Shown here: one piece after another, positions 1 to 8,249 of the stretch | How positions within the stretch are numbered: the first letter of the stretch is position 1 | Layout of the letters: each line of letters starts with the position of its first letter | DNA from: Microbacterium sp. oral taxon 186 str. F0373 | Lineage (GTDB): Bacteria; Actinomycetota; Actinomycetes; Actinomycetales; Microbacteriaceae | Assembly (NCBI RefSeq): GCF_000411455.1 | Contig: NZ_KE150457.1 | Coordinates: forward strand, 1,080,023 to 1,144,022 | Direction: 5' to 3' | DNA length: 64,000 bases | Translations under genes and position numbers: made by a program | Notes under the pieces: generated by a model | The model's database searches: none | What the model was told of the DNA's origin: nothing | What the model saw: only the letters and a program-made list of their open reading frames with translations

Positions 1-573
1 TCCTGGATCAAGGCGGGCTACTTCGCCGATGACGCGAACTCGATGGACTACTCGCAGATGATCAGCCGGTTCACCAGCGGGCAGAGCCTGTTCATCTTCG
101 ATGGCGACTGGGAGTCGGGCAACTTCGACACCCAGATGCCCGGCGACGTGGGCTTCTTCCTCGCTCCGCCGCTGCAGGCCGGCGGCCAGAACGGCGCCAT
201 GTCGGCACCGCTGACCTACGGTGTCTCGGCGAAGGCGGCGCACCCCGACTGCGCGGCGTTCTTCTTCAACTGGGTCGCCACCAACGAGACGGCCCGCACG
301 ATCGCCGTCGAGAAGGGCGGCTCGCACCCCATGGGACCGGCTGATGCCTTCATGCCCGCCGTCAAGGACGGTACGGTGACGGCGGAGACGCTCGCCGCCG
401 GCGCCCAGCTGTCGCAGAACAACGGGTCGATGGACTTCATCGCCAACGCCACCGGCTCGATCTACGCGAAGAGCCTCACGCCCAACCTGCAGGAGCTGTT
501 CGCGGGCAAGCAGACCCCGGCCGGCCTGCTGACCCAGGTGCAGACCGACTACCTGAGCAGCAAGAAGGGCTGA
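1..573 (+). CDS. Sugar ABC transporter substrate-binding protein, C-terminal part
   Basis: The frame is open to the first base, so only the last 190 residues are present. The visible part resembles the C-terminal lobe of family 1 (MalE/UgpB-like) extracellular sugar-binding lipoproteins, with the usual pattern of a bound-ligand loop (GDWESGNF), a hydrophobic strand with APPL, and a terminal helix around ELFAGKQTPAG. Two MalF/MalG-type permeases follow after 3 bases, and a sucrose phosphorylase lies at the end of the same operon. The likely ligand is therefore sucrose or a related glucoside. The family call is from sequence pattern; the ligand is inferred from context. Confidence 0.85.
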   Translation, partial: SWIKAGYFADDANSMDYSQMISRFTSGQSLFIFDGDWESGNFDTQMPGDVGFFLAPPLQAGGQNGAMSAPLTYGVSAKAAHPDCAAFFFNWVATNETARTIAVEKGGSHPMGPADAFMPAVKDGTVTAETLAAGAQLSQNNGSMDFIANATGSIYAKSLTPNLQELFAGKQTPAGLLTQVQTDYLSSKKG

Positions 574-576
574 TCC

Positions 577-1539
577 ATGAGCACGTCCACGCGGCCCGGG
601 GCGACCCGGGCCGCGCGGGACCGTGTGACGGCTCCCTCCCGCGAGAAGCGCCCGCGACGCGCGCGCTTCTCGCGGGAGGGGCTCGTCGGTCTCGCGCTCG
701 TCGCCCCCGCGCTGGCCTTCTACGCGCTGTTCGTCCTCGTGCCGCTCGGCTCGACGGTGCAGTACTCCTTCTACAACTGGAACGGCGTCACCACGGCGAC
801 CTGGGCCGGCATCGACAACTATGTGCGCATCTTCACCGACGCGCAGCTGCTCGGGCCCATCGTCAACGCGCTGACGCTCATCCTCTACTTCTCGATCATC
901 CCCGTGACGGTCGGACTCATCGCGGCCGCCCTGATCCGCAAGCTCGGCGGCAGCCGCCTGGCCTCGGTCTCCCGCACCGTCCTCTTCCTCCCGCAGGTCA
1001 TCCCGCTCGTGGCGGCCGGCATCATGTGGACGTGGCTGCTCGCCGCCGACGGCGCGATCAACCAGTTCCTCCGTGCGATCGGGCTCGGATCCATCACCCG
1101 CGCGTGGCTGGGCGACTTCGACACGGCGCTTCCCGCCGTGGGCGTCATCGGCGCGTGGGTCTCGCTCGGCCTCTGCATGCTGCTGCTGCTGGCCGGCATG
1201 ACCAAGATCGACCCGGCCCTGTACGAGGCCGCGCGCATCGACGGCGCCGGGGCCATCCGTGAGTTCTTCACGGTCACGCTGCCCGCGATCCGCCAGGAGC
1301 TGGGCGTCGCGGTGCTCATCACCGTCATCGGGGCGCTTCGCAGCTTCGACATCATCTTCATCTCCACGCAGGGTGGCCCGGGCCGCAGCACGATGGTGCC
1401 CGGACTGGAGATCTACTACCTCGCCTTCTTCGAGCGCCAGGTCGGGCAGGCATCCGCCCTCGCGGTCGTGCTCACCCTCCTCGTGCTCGCCGTCGTGCTG
1501 CCGCTCAACAAGCTCACCCGCGGAAAGGACGAGAGCTGA
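577..1539 (+). CDS. Sugar ABC transporter permease, MalF type
   Basis: Inner-membrane subunit of the sugar importer that starts with the preceding binding protein. It has 320 residues with a basic N-terminal tail of about 35 residues, a first membrane segment near residues 40-62 and about six membrane segments in all. The EAA loop that contacts the ATPase reads EAARIDGAG at residues 217-225, the hallmark of binding-protein-dependent permeases. The ATG lies 3 bases after the previous stop, and the stop shares one base with the next gene's ATG, so translation is probably coupled. No ATPase gene is in the operon as seen; such systems often share an MsiK-type ATPase encoded elsewhere (family knowledge). 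Confidence 0.92.
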   Translation: MSTSTRPGATRAARDRVTAPSREKRPRRARFSREGLVGLALVAPALAFYALFVLVPLGSTVQYSFYNWNGVTTATWAGIDNYVRIFTDAQLLGPIVNALTLILYFSIIPVTVGLIAAALIRKLGGSRLASVSRTVLFLPQVIPLVAAGIMWTWLLAADGAINQFLRAIGLGSITRAWLGDFDTALPAVGVIGAWVSLGLCMLLLLAGMTKIDPALYEAARIDGAGAIREFFTVTLPAIRQELGVAVLITVIGALRSFDIIFISTQGGPGRSTMVPGLEIYYLAFFERQVGQASALAVVLTLLVLAVVLPLNKLTRGKDES

Positions 1540-2363
1540 TGAAGACCTCCGCCGTCGAGGTGTGGTCCGGCCGCCTCCTGCTCGTCGTCGTCATGGCGCT
1601 GACGATCATCCCGTTCATCTCGCTCTTCGTGACCGCCCTGCACGCCCCCGGCACCTACCCGTCCGGGCTGTCGTGGCCGGACGAGCCCCACTGGGACAAC
1701 TTCATCCGGGCCTTCCAGTCGGCCGACATGCTGAAGATGCTGGGCTCCAGCATCCTGATCGAACTGGCCGTGGTACCGGTGAGCCTCTTCATCGCGACCC
1801 TCGCGGGCTTCGCGCTCGGTCACCTCAAGGTTCCGTTCTCGCGCACCCTGTTCGTCGTCTTCGTGCTGGGACTGACCCTGCCCATCGAGGGCATCATCGT
1901 GCCGATCTACTACCAGATCCGCAGCTACGGCCTGCTCAACACCCAGTGGGCGATCGTCCTCCCGCTGATCGGTCTGTTCATGCCGTTCGCCGTCATGTGG
2001 ATGCGCGCGCACTTCGTCAACATGCCCCACGAGCTGACCGAGGCCGCGCGCACCGACGGTGCCACCACCTGGCAGCTGTTCTGGCGCATCCACGTGCCCC
2101 TGTCGGGTCCGGCGATCTCCTCGCTCGCGATCCTGCTCTTCCTGTGGACCTGGAACCAGTTCCTGCTCGCGATCGTCCTCGTCGACGACCCCACCAAGCG
2201 CACGATGGCCGGTGCTCTCGGCGCCTTCCAGGGGCAGTGGGGAACCGACATCCCGCTGCTGTGCGCGGGCTCGATCCTCATCCTGCTGCCCACGCTGATC
2301 GTGTTCCTGGTGTTCCAGCGACAGTTCGTCGCGGCGCTGCTCCAGGGCGCGGTGAAGGGATGA
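1539..2363 (+). CDS. Sugar ABC transporter permease, MalG type
   Basis: Second permease of the sugar importer, 274 residues with about six membrane segments. The EAA loop reads EAARTDGA from residue 168, and the C-terminal FQRQFVAALLQGAVKG ending is the standard MalG-type tail. Its ATG overlaps the end of the first permease, and its TGA overlaps the ATG of the esterase (ATGA). The three genes are therefore one transcription unit. Substrate is inferred from the downstream sucrose phosphorylase. Confidence 0.93.
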   Translation: MKTSAVEVWSGRLLLVVVMALTIIPFISLFVTALHAPGTYPSGLSWPDEPHWDNFIRAFQSADMLKMLGSSILIELAVVPVSLFIATLAGFALGHLKVPFSRTLFVVFVLGLTLPIEGIIVPIYYQIRSYGLLNTQWAIVLPLIGLFMPFAVMWMRAHFVNMPHELTEAARTDGATTWQLFWRIHVPLSGPAISSLAILLFLWTWNQFLLAIVLVDDPTKRTMAGALGAFQGQWGTDIPLLCAGSILILLPTLIVFLVFQRQFVAALLQGAVKG

Positions 2364-3319
2364 CCCCCGCCGCCAGGCCGCCGCTCGACCCGGGCGTCGC
2401 GCGCGCGTTCGACGAACTCGACGACATCGTCGTGTCCATCACCGCCGACGACGTCCCCCGTCTGCGGCAGAACGCGGCGGCCGCGACGGAGGCCGAGCTG
2501 ACCGCCCACGGTGCCTTCGCCCGCACGGTGCACACGGTCGGTGTCGGCCCGTCGGCCGTCCCGGTCGTCGTCAGCGTGCCGGTCGAGGCGCACCGGCCCG
2601 TGCCGGTGCTGCTGCACCTGCACGGCGGTGGACTCGTCTCCGGCGACGCCGACTCCGAGATGCCCGCCCTCATCGCACTGGCCGAGCGCGTGGGCTGCGC
2701 CGTCGTGTCGGTGGAGTACCGCCTGGCCCCCGAGCACCCGTACCCCGCGGCGCTCGAGGATGCGATGCAGGCGCTGCTCTGGGCGAGCGGACCCGAGGCC
2801 CCCGCCGCCCTCGATCGCGAGCGCATCGTGGTGACCGGGGTCAGCGCCGGAGCCGGTCTGGCCGCCGCCCTTGCGCTCTACTCCCGCGACCACGGCGGGC
2901 CGCGCCCCATCGGCCTGCTGCTGCAGGCGCCGATGCTCGACCACCGTTCCAGCTCCCCCTCGGCGCGGCAGATGGCCGGTCATGGATCCTGGGACCGCGC
3001 CGCGAACGAGGTGGCGTGGGCCGCCTACCTCGGCGACGACGATCGCGACGGCCCCGTCTCGCCGTACGCCTCCGCCGCACTCGCAGCCGATCTGAGCGGT
3101 CTGCCTCCCGTGTTCATCGACGTCGGCTCGGCGGAGACGTTCCGCGACGAGTGCGTCGCCTTCGCCGACGCCATCTGGCGCGCCGGTGGAGATGCGGAGC
3201 TGCACGTGTGGCCCGGCGGAACCCACGCCTTCGATCTGATGGCCCCGTGGCTGCCGATCTCCCGCGACGCCCGCCGCACCCGCCGGGCGTGGCTGCGCCG
3301 TATCCTCCGCCGAGCGTGA
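2360..3319 (+). CDS. Alpha/beta hydrolase, hormone-sensitive-lipase (HSL) family esterase
   Basis: A 319-residue cytoplasmic esterase (no signal peptide). The oxyanion motif HGGG is near residues 87-90, the nucleophile elbow is GVSAG with Ser162, and the general base is His289 in GGTHAFD. The acid position, usually Asp in the DPLRDE motif of HSL enzymes, reads AETFRDE with Glu259, so a Glu-acid triad or a shifted acid (Asp263) is likely. The start at 2360 is chosen because it overlaps the permease stop as ATGA. Being locked between a sugar permease and sucrose phosphorylase suggests that it removes acyl groups from the imported sugar; that role is inference. Confidence 0.85.
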   Translation: MTPAARPPLDPGVARAFDELDDIVVSITADDVPRLRQNAAAATEAELTAHGAFARTVHTVGVGPSAVPVVVSVPVEAHRPVPVLLHLHGGGLVSGDADSEMPALIALAERVGCAVVSVEYRLAPEHPYPAALEDAMQALLWASGPEAPAALDRERIVVTGVSAGAGLAAALALYSRDHGGPRPIGLLLQAPMLDHRSSSPSARQMAGHGSWDRAANEVAWAAYLGDDDRDGPVSPYASAALAADLSGLPPVFIDVGSAETFRDECVAFADAIWRAGGDAELHVWPGGTHAFDLMAPWLPISRDARRTRRAWLRRILRRA

Positions 3320-3354
3320 CCGCGCGGCATCCTGATCTCCTGGAAGGACCTCTC

Positions 3355-4848
3355 ATGAACAGCAACCCCCCGCAGCTGATCACCTACGTCGACCGCCTCG
3401 CCGGCACCGTCACCGGTGTGCGCGACATGCTCGAGACGCGCCTGTCCGGGATGTTCGGCGGCATCCACCTCCTGCCGTACTTCACCCCGTTCGACGGCGC
3501 CGACGCCGGCTTCGATCCGAGCGACCACACCCGCATCGACCCGCGACTGGGCACGTGGGACGACGTCCGCGCCCTCAGCGGCGAGGCCGTCGTCATGAGC
3601 GACGTGATCGTCAACCACGTCTCGGCCGAATCGGACGCCTTCCAGGACGTCCGCCGCCGTGGAGACGCCTCGCCCTTCGCGCCGATGTTCCTCACCCTCG
3701 ACGCGGTCTTCCCCGACGGCGCGCGCGAGGACGACCTCGCCCGGATCTACCGCCCGCGGCCCGGCCTGCCCTTCACGGTGATGGAGCTGGGCGGGCGCAA
3801 GCGGCTGGTATGGACCACCTTCACCGCCGACCAGGTCGACATCGACCTGCGCACGGAGGTCGCGTGGGACTACCTCGTCTCGGTCATCGACGCCCTCGCC
3901 GGCGCCGGCGTGAGCATGCTGCGCCTGGATGCCGTCGGCTACACGGGCAAGGAAGCCGGCACCGACTGCTTCATGACGGCATCCACTGATCGCTACACCC
4001 GGCGCATCCTCACACTCGCGCACGAGCGCGGCATGCAGGTGCTGCTGGAGGTGCACGGCCACTTCACCCAGCAGATCGACATCGCCCGCAGCGTCGACTA
4101 CGTCTACGACTTCGCGCTGCCCCCGCTCGTGCTGCACGCCCTCCACGCGCAGGACCTCCGCCCGCTCGCGCAATGGCTGAGCGTGCGCCCGGCCAACACC
4201 ATCACCGTGCTCGACACCCACGACGGCATCGGCATCGTCGACGTGGGCGAGAGCGATCTGAAGCCCGGCGTTCCGGGACTTCTCGCCCCCGCGCAGATCG
4301 ACGCGCTCGTCGAGGCGATCCACGATGCGAGCGGCGGCACGAGTCGCCTCGCCACCGGCGCAGCCGCCTCGAACCTCGACCTCTACCAGGTGAACTGCAC
4401 CTACTACGACGCGGTCGGCGCCGACGATCGTGCCTACCTGCTCGCGCGGCTGATCCAGCTGATGGTGCCCGGCATCCCGCAGGTGTACTACGTCGGCCTG
4501 TTCGCCGGCCGCAACGATGTCGAGCTGCTGCAGGCCACGGGCGTGGGCCGCGACGTCAACCGCCACCACTACACGCCCGACGAGATCGACGCCGAGCTCG
4601 AGCGCCCCGTCGTGCGCGCGCTGGGCGAGCTGCTGCGGCTGCGGGCCGCTCATCCGGCATTCGACGGCGAGTTCACCGCCGAGCTCGGCGACACCGCCGG
4701 GGTGCTGCGCTGGGTGCATGCGGAGCATCGGGTGGAGGTCGCCTTCGACGTCGCGTCGCGCGCCTTCACGCTGACGACGACGGGCGCGGATGCCGGGATG
4801 GATGTCGAGACGCGCCGCACCGTCGATGACCTGCTCGCCGCCGGGTGA
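3355..4848 (+). CDS. sucP: Sucrose phosphorylase (GH13 subfamily 18)
   Basis: Cytosolic enzyme that splits sucrose with phosphate into alpha-glucose-1-phosphate and fructose. It has 497 residues, the normal length for the family. With the ATG at 3355, preceded by GGAAGG, the nucleophile falls at Asp192 (RLDAVGY), the acid/base at Glu232 (LLEVHG) and the stabiliser at Asp290 (DTHDGIG). These are the same residue numbers as in the Bifidobacterium adolescentis enzyme. The fingerprints FGGIHLLPYFTPFDGADAGF and YTGKEAGTDCFM also fit. The GH13_18 subfamily includes glucosylglycerol and glucosylglycerate phosphorylases, so strict sucrose specificity is not proven. It ends an ABC transporter-esterase operon. 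Confidence 0.92.
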   Translation: MNSNPPQLITYVDRLAGTVTGVRDMLETRLSGMFGGIHLLPYFTPFDGADAGFDPSDHTRIDPRLGTWDDVRALSGEAVVMSDVIVNHVSAESDAFQDVRRRGDASPFAPMFLTLDAVFPDGAREDDLARIYRPRPGLPFTVMELGGRKRLVWTTFTADQVDIDLRTEVAWDYLVSVIDALAGAGVSMLRLDAVGYTGKEAGTDCFMTASTDRYTRRILTLAHERGMQVLLEVHGHFTQQIDIARSVDYVYDFALPPLVLHALHAQDLRPLAQWLSVRPANTITVLDTHDGIGIVDVGESDLKPGVPGLLAPAQIDALVEAIHDASGGTSRLATGAAASNLDLYQVNCTYYDAVGADDRAYLLARLIQLMVPGIPQVYYVGLFAGRNDVELLQATGVGRDVNRHHYTPDEIDAELERPVVRALGELLRLRAAHPAFDGEFTAELGDTAGVLRWVHAEHRVEVAFDVASRAFTLTTTGADAGMDVETRRTVDDLLAAG

Positions 4849-4882
4849 GGCCCCCGCCCCGGCGGCGTGCAGCACAGGATGG

Positions 4883-4888
4883 GATACT
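4883..4888 (+). promoter_or_regulatory. -10 element GATACT, leaderless start of the ParA-like gene
   Basis: GATACT lies 7 bases before the GTG at 4896, so the transcript probably begins at or next to the start codon. The GGAG further in is too close (2 bases) to serve as a normal ribosome site. Confidence 0.55.
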
Positions 4889-4895
4889 CGGAGGC

Positions 4896-6329
4896 GTGAC
4901 TTTCGAACCCACCGTGCTCGTGACTTCGCAGACCGCCGCCGAGATCCACCTCGCCGGTGAGGTCGACGAGGTCTTCGCCTCGACGCAGGAGGGTCTGCGC
5001 AGCCGCATCGTCGAGTCGATCCGGCTGATGGCCGCGTCGGCGGGTGAGCCGGTCACCGCGACCGTCGTCGACGGCGCCACACGGTGGGCGCTCGTCGTCA
5101 GCCCCGATGGCAGCTTCACCGAGGCGACCGCGCCGGCGGCCGACGCGGTCGCGGAGCCCATCGCCGCGGCGTCGCCGGTGGCGGATGCCGCGCCGGCACC
5201 GGTCGCGGCGGCGTCGCCTGCGGCTGGCGGAACCGGTGCCGCACCGATCTCCGCCGTGCCCGTCGCGGCGGCCCCGGCCGCCGCCGCGGCTGCGGAGGCC
5301 GCCCCCGCGACGACCGCGGTGGCGGTGACCGACGGGCCGCTACGCAGCGGCGGCACCCGCCGCGAGGGCGCGCAGCGCACACCCGCCCAGCGCGCCACGC
5401 CCACGGTCGACGACCTGCTCAACTCCCGCGCCGACCGCGCCCGGCCGCGTGCGACCGAGGGATGGCGCGGCGCGGTCCGCCGTCTGACCGGCGGCGCGAT
5501 CTCTCCCCGCCCGGGCAAGGCGGAGCAGTCGCGTCTCGACCGCGAGCGTCTCGTGCAGCGCCGCCTCGACGCGCCGCGCACGATCGTGGTGCTCAACCCG
5601 AAGGGCGGGGCGCACAAGACCACGTCGACGCTGCTGCTGGCCGCGACGTTCGGCACCCAGCGCGGCGGCGCCACGCTCGCCTGGGACAACAACGAGACCC
5701 GCGGAACGCTTGGCTGGCGCGCCCAGAACGCGCCCCACCACCGCACCGCCGTCGACCTGCTCGAAGACCTCGACCGTTTTGCGACGCCCGACCGCGCGAG
5801 CCTCGCGGCGCTCGACACCTACGTGCGCACGCAGGTCGACGCGCGGTTCGACGTGCTCGCCTCGGACGAGGATGCCGCGGCATCCTCCACCATCGACGCG
5901 ACCGCCTTCGACCGGCTGCACGACGTGCTCTCGCGCTATTACCGCCTGCTCATCGTCGACACCGGCAACAACATGCGCGCCTCGAACTGGGTCGCCGCCG
6001 TCGCCGCGGCCGACCAGCTCGTCATCGTCTCGACGGTGCGCGAAGACACCGCGGCCAGTGCCGCCTGGCTGCTCGACGGCCTGCGCGAGAAGGGCTTCGA
6101 CCACAAGATCGACGAGGCCGTCACGATTCTCGCGGCCCCGTCGGCCAAGCCCGATCGCAAGCTCGCCGAGCGCCTCGAACGCCACTTCTCGCAGGTCACG
6201 GCCGAGGTCGTGCACGTGCCCTTCGACGCCGCGCTGGTCGACGGCGGTCCCATCGACTTCGATGCGCTGTCGCCCGAGACCCGCGACGCGTGGCTCACGG
6301 TCGCGGCATCCATCGCCCGTCGTCTCTGA
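4896..6329 (+). CDS. ParA/MinD-like ATPase with long Ala/Pro-rich linker
   Basis: A 477-residue cytoplasmic P-loop ATPase. Residues 1-75 form a small N-terminal domain. An Ala/Val/Pro-rich low-complexity stretch covers about residues 78-150, a basic linker follows, and the ATPase domain starts near residue 228. The deviant Walker A motif reads KGGAHKTT instead of the usual KGGxGKTT, and the switch motif LIVDTGNNMRA matches the ParA/MinD fold. There is no ParB, parS-like repeat or septum gene nearby, so it is an orphan relative of chromosome-partition or polar-positioning ATPases. GTG 4896 is preferred over an upstream in-frame GTG because of the leaderless -10 box. The cell function is unknown. 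Confidence 0.8.
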   Translation: MTFEPTVLVTSQTAAEIHLAGEVDEVFASTQEGLRSRIVESIRLMAASAGEPVTATVVDGATRWALVVSPDGSFTEATAPAADAVAEPIAAASPVADAAPAPVAAASPAAGGTGAAPISAVPVAAAPAAAAAAEAAPATTAVAVTDGPLRSGGTRREGAQRTPAQRATPTVDDLLNSRADRARPRATEGWRGAVRRLTGGAISPRPGKAEQSRLDRERLVQRRLDAPRTIVVLNPKGGAHKTTSTLLLAATFGTQRGGATLAWDNNETRGTLGWRAQNAPHHRTAVDLLEDLDRFATPDRASLAALDTYVRTQVDARFDVLASDEDAAASSTIDATAFDRLHDVLSRYYRLLIVDTGNNMRASNWVAAVAAADQLVIVSTVREDTAASAAWLLDGLREKGFDHKIDEAVTILAAPSAKPDRKLAERLERHFSQVTAEVVHVPFDAALVDGGPIDFDALSPETRDAWLTVAASIARRL

Positions 6330-6361
6330 CCTGACGCCGCCGCCTGCCGCGCCGCGCCTGC

Positions 6362-6444
6362 CCGAACTGCAAGGGCTTTCGCGGCGACGCGCCGGCGGGA
6401 CGGCTGATGCCGCGGCGTGTCGCGCGGCATCCCTTGCAGTTCGG
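6362..6444. repeat. Family B palindromic intergenic element, copy 1 (83 bp)
   Basis: It begins CCGAACTGCAAGGG and ends CCCTTGCAGTTCGG, a perfect 14-base terminal inverted repeat. The arms also carry TGCCGCGGCGTGTCGCG-like inner palindromes. It lies between the convergent ParA and hpxO genes and could act as a two-way terminator. A second copy is at 21470-21551. Confidence 0.85.
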
Positions 6445-6500
6445 TCCGCGGATCGGCGGGTGACGCCGGGGCTGCCCGGCGGGTGGATGCCGGGGCGCGC

Positions 6501-7694
6501 TCAGCCCGCGAGCAGGCCGCCGCCGAGGTTGACCGGGCTGTCTTCGATGTTGCCGACGATGCCGCGGATGATGCCGGTGCCGTCGGTTCCGCGCAGGCTC
6601 TCGTACCAGGCGTCGGTCACGGCGGGATCGAACGCGTGCGTCTCCCAGGCGCGCTTGCGTGCCCGCAGCACGAGCTCGCCCGCCCGCTCCACGCGCATCG
6701 CGGCGTAGCGGCGGAGGGTGTCGGCCACGCCCAGCGTGTTCGTGGCAAACGCGATGCCGAGCGCGAAGGCGTCTTCGAGCGCGGAGCACGCCCCCTGGCC
6801 GATGTCGGGGGAGGTGTTGTGCGCGGCATCCCCGAGAATCGCGACCCGGCCCTTCGTCCAGGTGTCGAACGGGGTGATGTCCCAGATCTCCACGCGGTTG
6901 AGCGAGGCGGCCGGGTCGATCGCGGCGAGCAGCTCCTGCACTCCGGGTGCCCAGTCGCCGAACGCCTCGCGCAACGGTGCGACGCCTGCCGCGGGATCAT
7001 GCGGCAGACCCGATGGCTGGGGGATGTCGAACCAGAAGTAGAAGCGGTCGCCGGCGATCGGCATGACCGCGGCGCGCTTGCCGTCGGCGACGTACGTCGT
7101 CCACGCCGTCGGGCGTCCGATGGATGCCGAGACCGGCACGAGCCCGTTGACGTTGGTGTACCCCGAGTACTCGCGCTCGATCGGCGGCGCGCCCTCGGGC
7201 TGCACGTAGTCGCGCACGATCGAGCGGGCGCCGTCGGCGCCGATGAGCATGTCGGCGGTGTCGGTCGTGCCGTCCGCGAACGTGGCGGTCACGGTCGTGC
7301 CGTCGTCGGCGATGCCGACGAGCTTCTTGCCGAGGTGGATGCCGTCGAGGCCGAACCGCTCCATCAGCAGCGCCTGCAGGTCGGCGCGTGCGACCGGGTA
7401 CGGCTTCTGCCCCGTCTGGGTGGTGACCGGCGCGAGGGAGAAGTCGCACAGGGTCTCGCCGGTGTGCCCGTCGAGGTAGACCATGTCGGCCATGTCGCCG
7501 CCGAGAGCGGCGACCTCGGCGCCGAGTCCGAGCCAGTTCAGCACCTTCACGCCGTTCGACCACAGCGACAGGGCTGCTCCCACCGGACGGTTCTCGCGCA
7601 TCTGGTCGTAGATGACGACGTCGTGGCCCAGCTTCTGCAGCGCGATGCCCGCGCTCGTTCCCCCGACACCCGCTCCGACGACGATCACCTTCAT
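6501..7694 (-). CDS. hpxO: FAD-dependent urate hydroxylase HpxO
   Basis: Flavoprotein monooxygenase that oxidises urate to 5-hydroxyisourate with NADH and oxygen, the first step of ring breakdown. It has 397 residues. The N-terminal FAD motif is VGAGVGGTSAG, a middle stretch carries the GADGARS motif, and the flavin motif GDAAHNTSPDIGQG is near residue 285. The pattern PVGAALSLWSNGVK and the C-terminal RARKRAWETHAF are those of Klebsiella HpxO, not of generic salicylate hydroxylases. ATG 7694 is chosen over the GTG at 7703, because a TAGCGT -10 box overlaps that GTG and lies 7 bases from the ATG. Its products feed UraH and UraD just upstream. Confidence 0.93.
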   Translation of the reverse strand: MKVIVVGAGVGGTSAGIALQKLGHDVVIYDQMRENRPVGAALSLWSNGVKVLNWLGLGAEVAALGGDMADMVYLDGHTGETLCDFSLAPVTTQTGQKPYPVARADLQALLMERFGLDGIHLGKKLVGIADDGTTVTATFADGTTDTADMLIGADGARSIVRDYVQPEGAPPIEREYSGYTNVNGLVPVSASIGRPTAWTTYVADGKRAAVMPIAGDRFYFWFDIPQPSGLPHDPAAGVAPLREAFGDWAPGVQELLAAIDPAASLNRVEIWDITPFDTWTKGRVAILGDAAHNTSPDIGQGACSALEDAFALGIAFATNTLGVADTLRRYAAMRVERAGELVLRARKRAWETHAFDPAVTDAWYESLRGTDGTGIIRGIVGNIEDSPVNLGGGLLAG

Positions 7695-7701
7695 GCCGGC
7701 C

Positions 7702-7707
7702 ACGCTA
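7702..7707 (-). promoter_or_regulatory. -10 element TAGCGT, leaderless hpxO start
   Basis: TAGCGT on the minus strand, 7 bases before the ATG at 7694. It shows that hpxO has its own promoter and need not depend on read-through from uraH. Confidence 0.55.
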
Positions 7708-7789
7708 CGGATGCCGTGTCACCGCGACGTTTCCTCGGGGTAACCGCGCCCACCTCCCTCTCGCCCACCCTCCTGCCCGCCCCCGCAGT

Positions 7790-7862
7790 CCGCGAGACAC
7801 GGTCCACGCACCGAGACACCGCTGCACACGACGTGTCTCGGTGCACAGCCCGTGTCTCGCGG
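7790..7862. repeat. Family A palindromic intergenic element, copy 1 (73 bp)
   Basis: Outer arms CCGCGAGACAC and GTGTCTCGCGG enclose inner arms GCACCGAGACAC and GTGTCTCGGTGC, so GAGACAC occurs four times in two nested palindromes. It lies downstream of uraH and upstream of hpxO. Same-length copies are at 19244-19316 and 58774-58846. Confidence 0.9.
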
Positions 7863-7928
7863 GGGAGGGCGGACGTCGCGGGGGAGGGGCGGACGTTGCG
7901 GAGGGCCCGACGTCGCGAGTGAGGCGGG

Positions 7929-8249
7929 TCAGGTGCCGCGGTAGGTCGAGTAGGCGAACGGGCTGAGCAGCAGGGGCACGTGGTAGTGGCGGGTGTCGGC
8001 GACGGCGAAGCTCACCGTGACCGACGGATAGAACGTCTCGGAGCCGCGCGCCGCGAAGTACGGCCCCGTCGCGAACACCAGCGCGTAGGTACCCGCGGAC
8101 AGCTCGTCGGGTCCGAGGGCGAGTCGGCCATCGGCATCCGTCCGCCCGCTCGCCACGGTCGTCCCGTCGGCGTCGAGGAGCCTCACGTCGACGCCGGATG
8201 CCGGGGCTCCGGCCGAGCCGTCGAGCACGTGCGTGGTCAGGTGGGTCAT
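7929..8249 (-). CDS. uraH: 5-hydroxyisourate hydrolase (transthyretin-like)
   Basis: Hydrolyses 5-hydroxyisourate, the HpxO product, to OHCU. It has 106 residues, the normal length. It starts MTHLTTHVLD with the family's N-terminal His and ends in YRGT, close to the YRGS signature of HIU hydrolases (transthyretin lacks it). The mid-region GRTDADGR carries the conserved Arg. The ATG overlaps the uraD stop (ATGA), so the two genes are coupled. Confidence 0.95.
   Translation of the reverse strand: MTHLTTHVLDGSAGAPASGVDVRLLDADGTTVASGRTDADGRLALGPDELSAGTYALVFATGPYFAARGSETFYPSVTVSFAVADTRHYHVPLLLSPFAYSTYRGT

Noticed and set aside
3025..4875. A 616-codon open frame on the minus strand opposite sucrose phosphorylase
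   Set aside because: It mirrors the codon pattern of the real gene (G/C third positions), is rich in Arg/Val/Asp low-complexity sequence and has no family motif.
6417..7922. A 501-codon plus-strand frame opposite hpxO
   Set aside because: hpxO has all FAD motifs on the minus strand; the plus frame reads as Arg/Ala/Gly-rich antisense.
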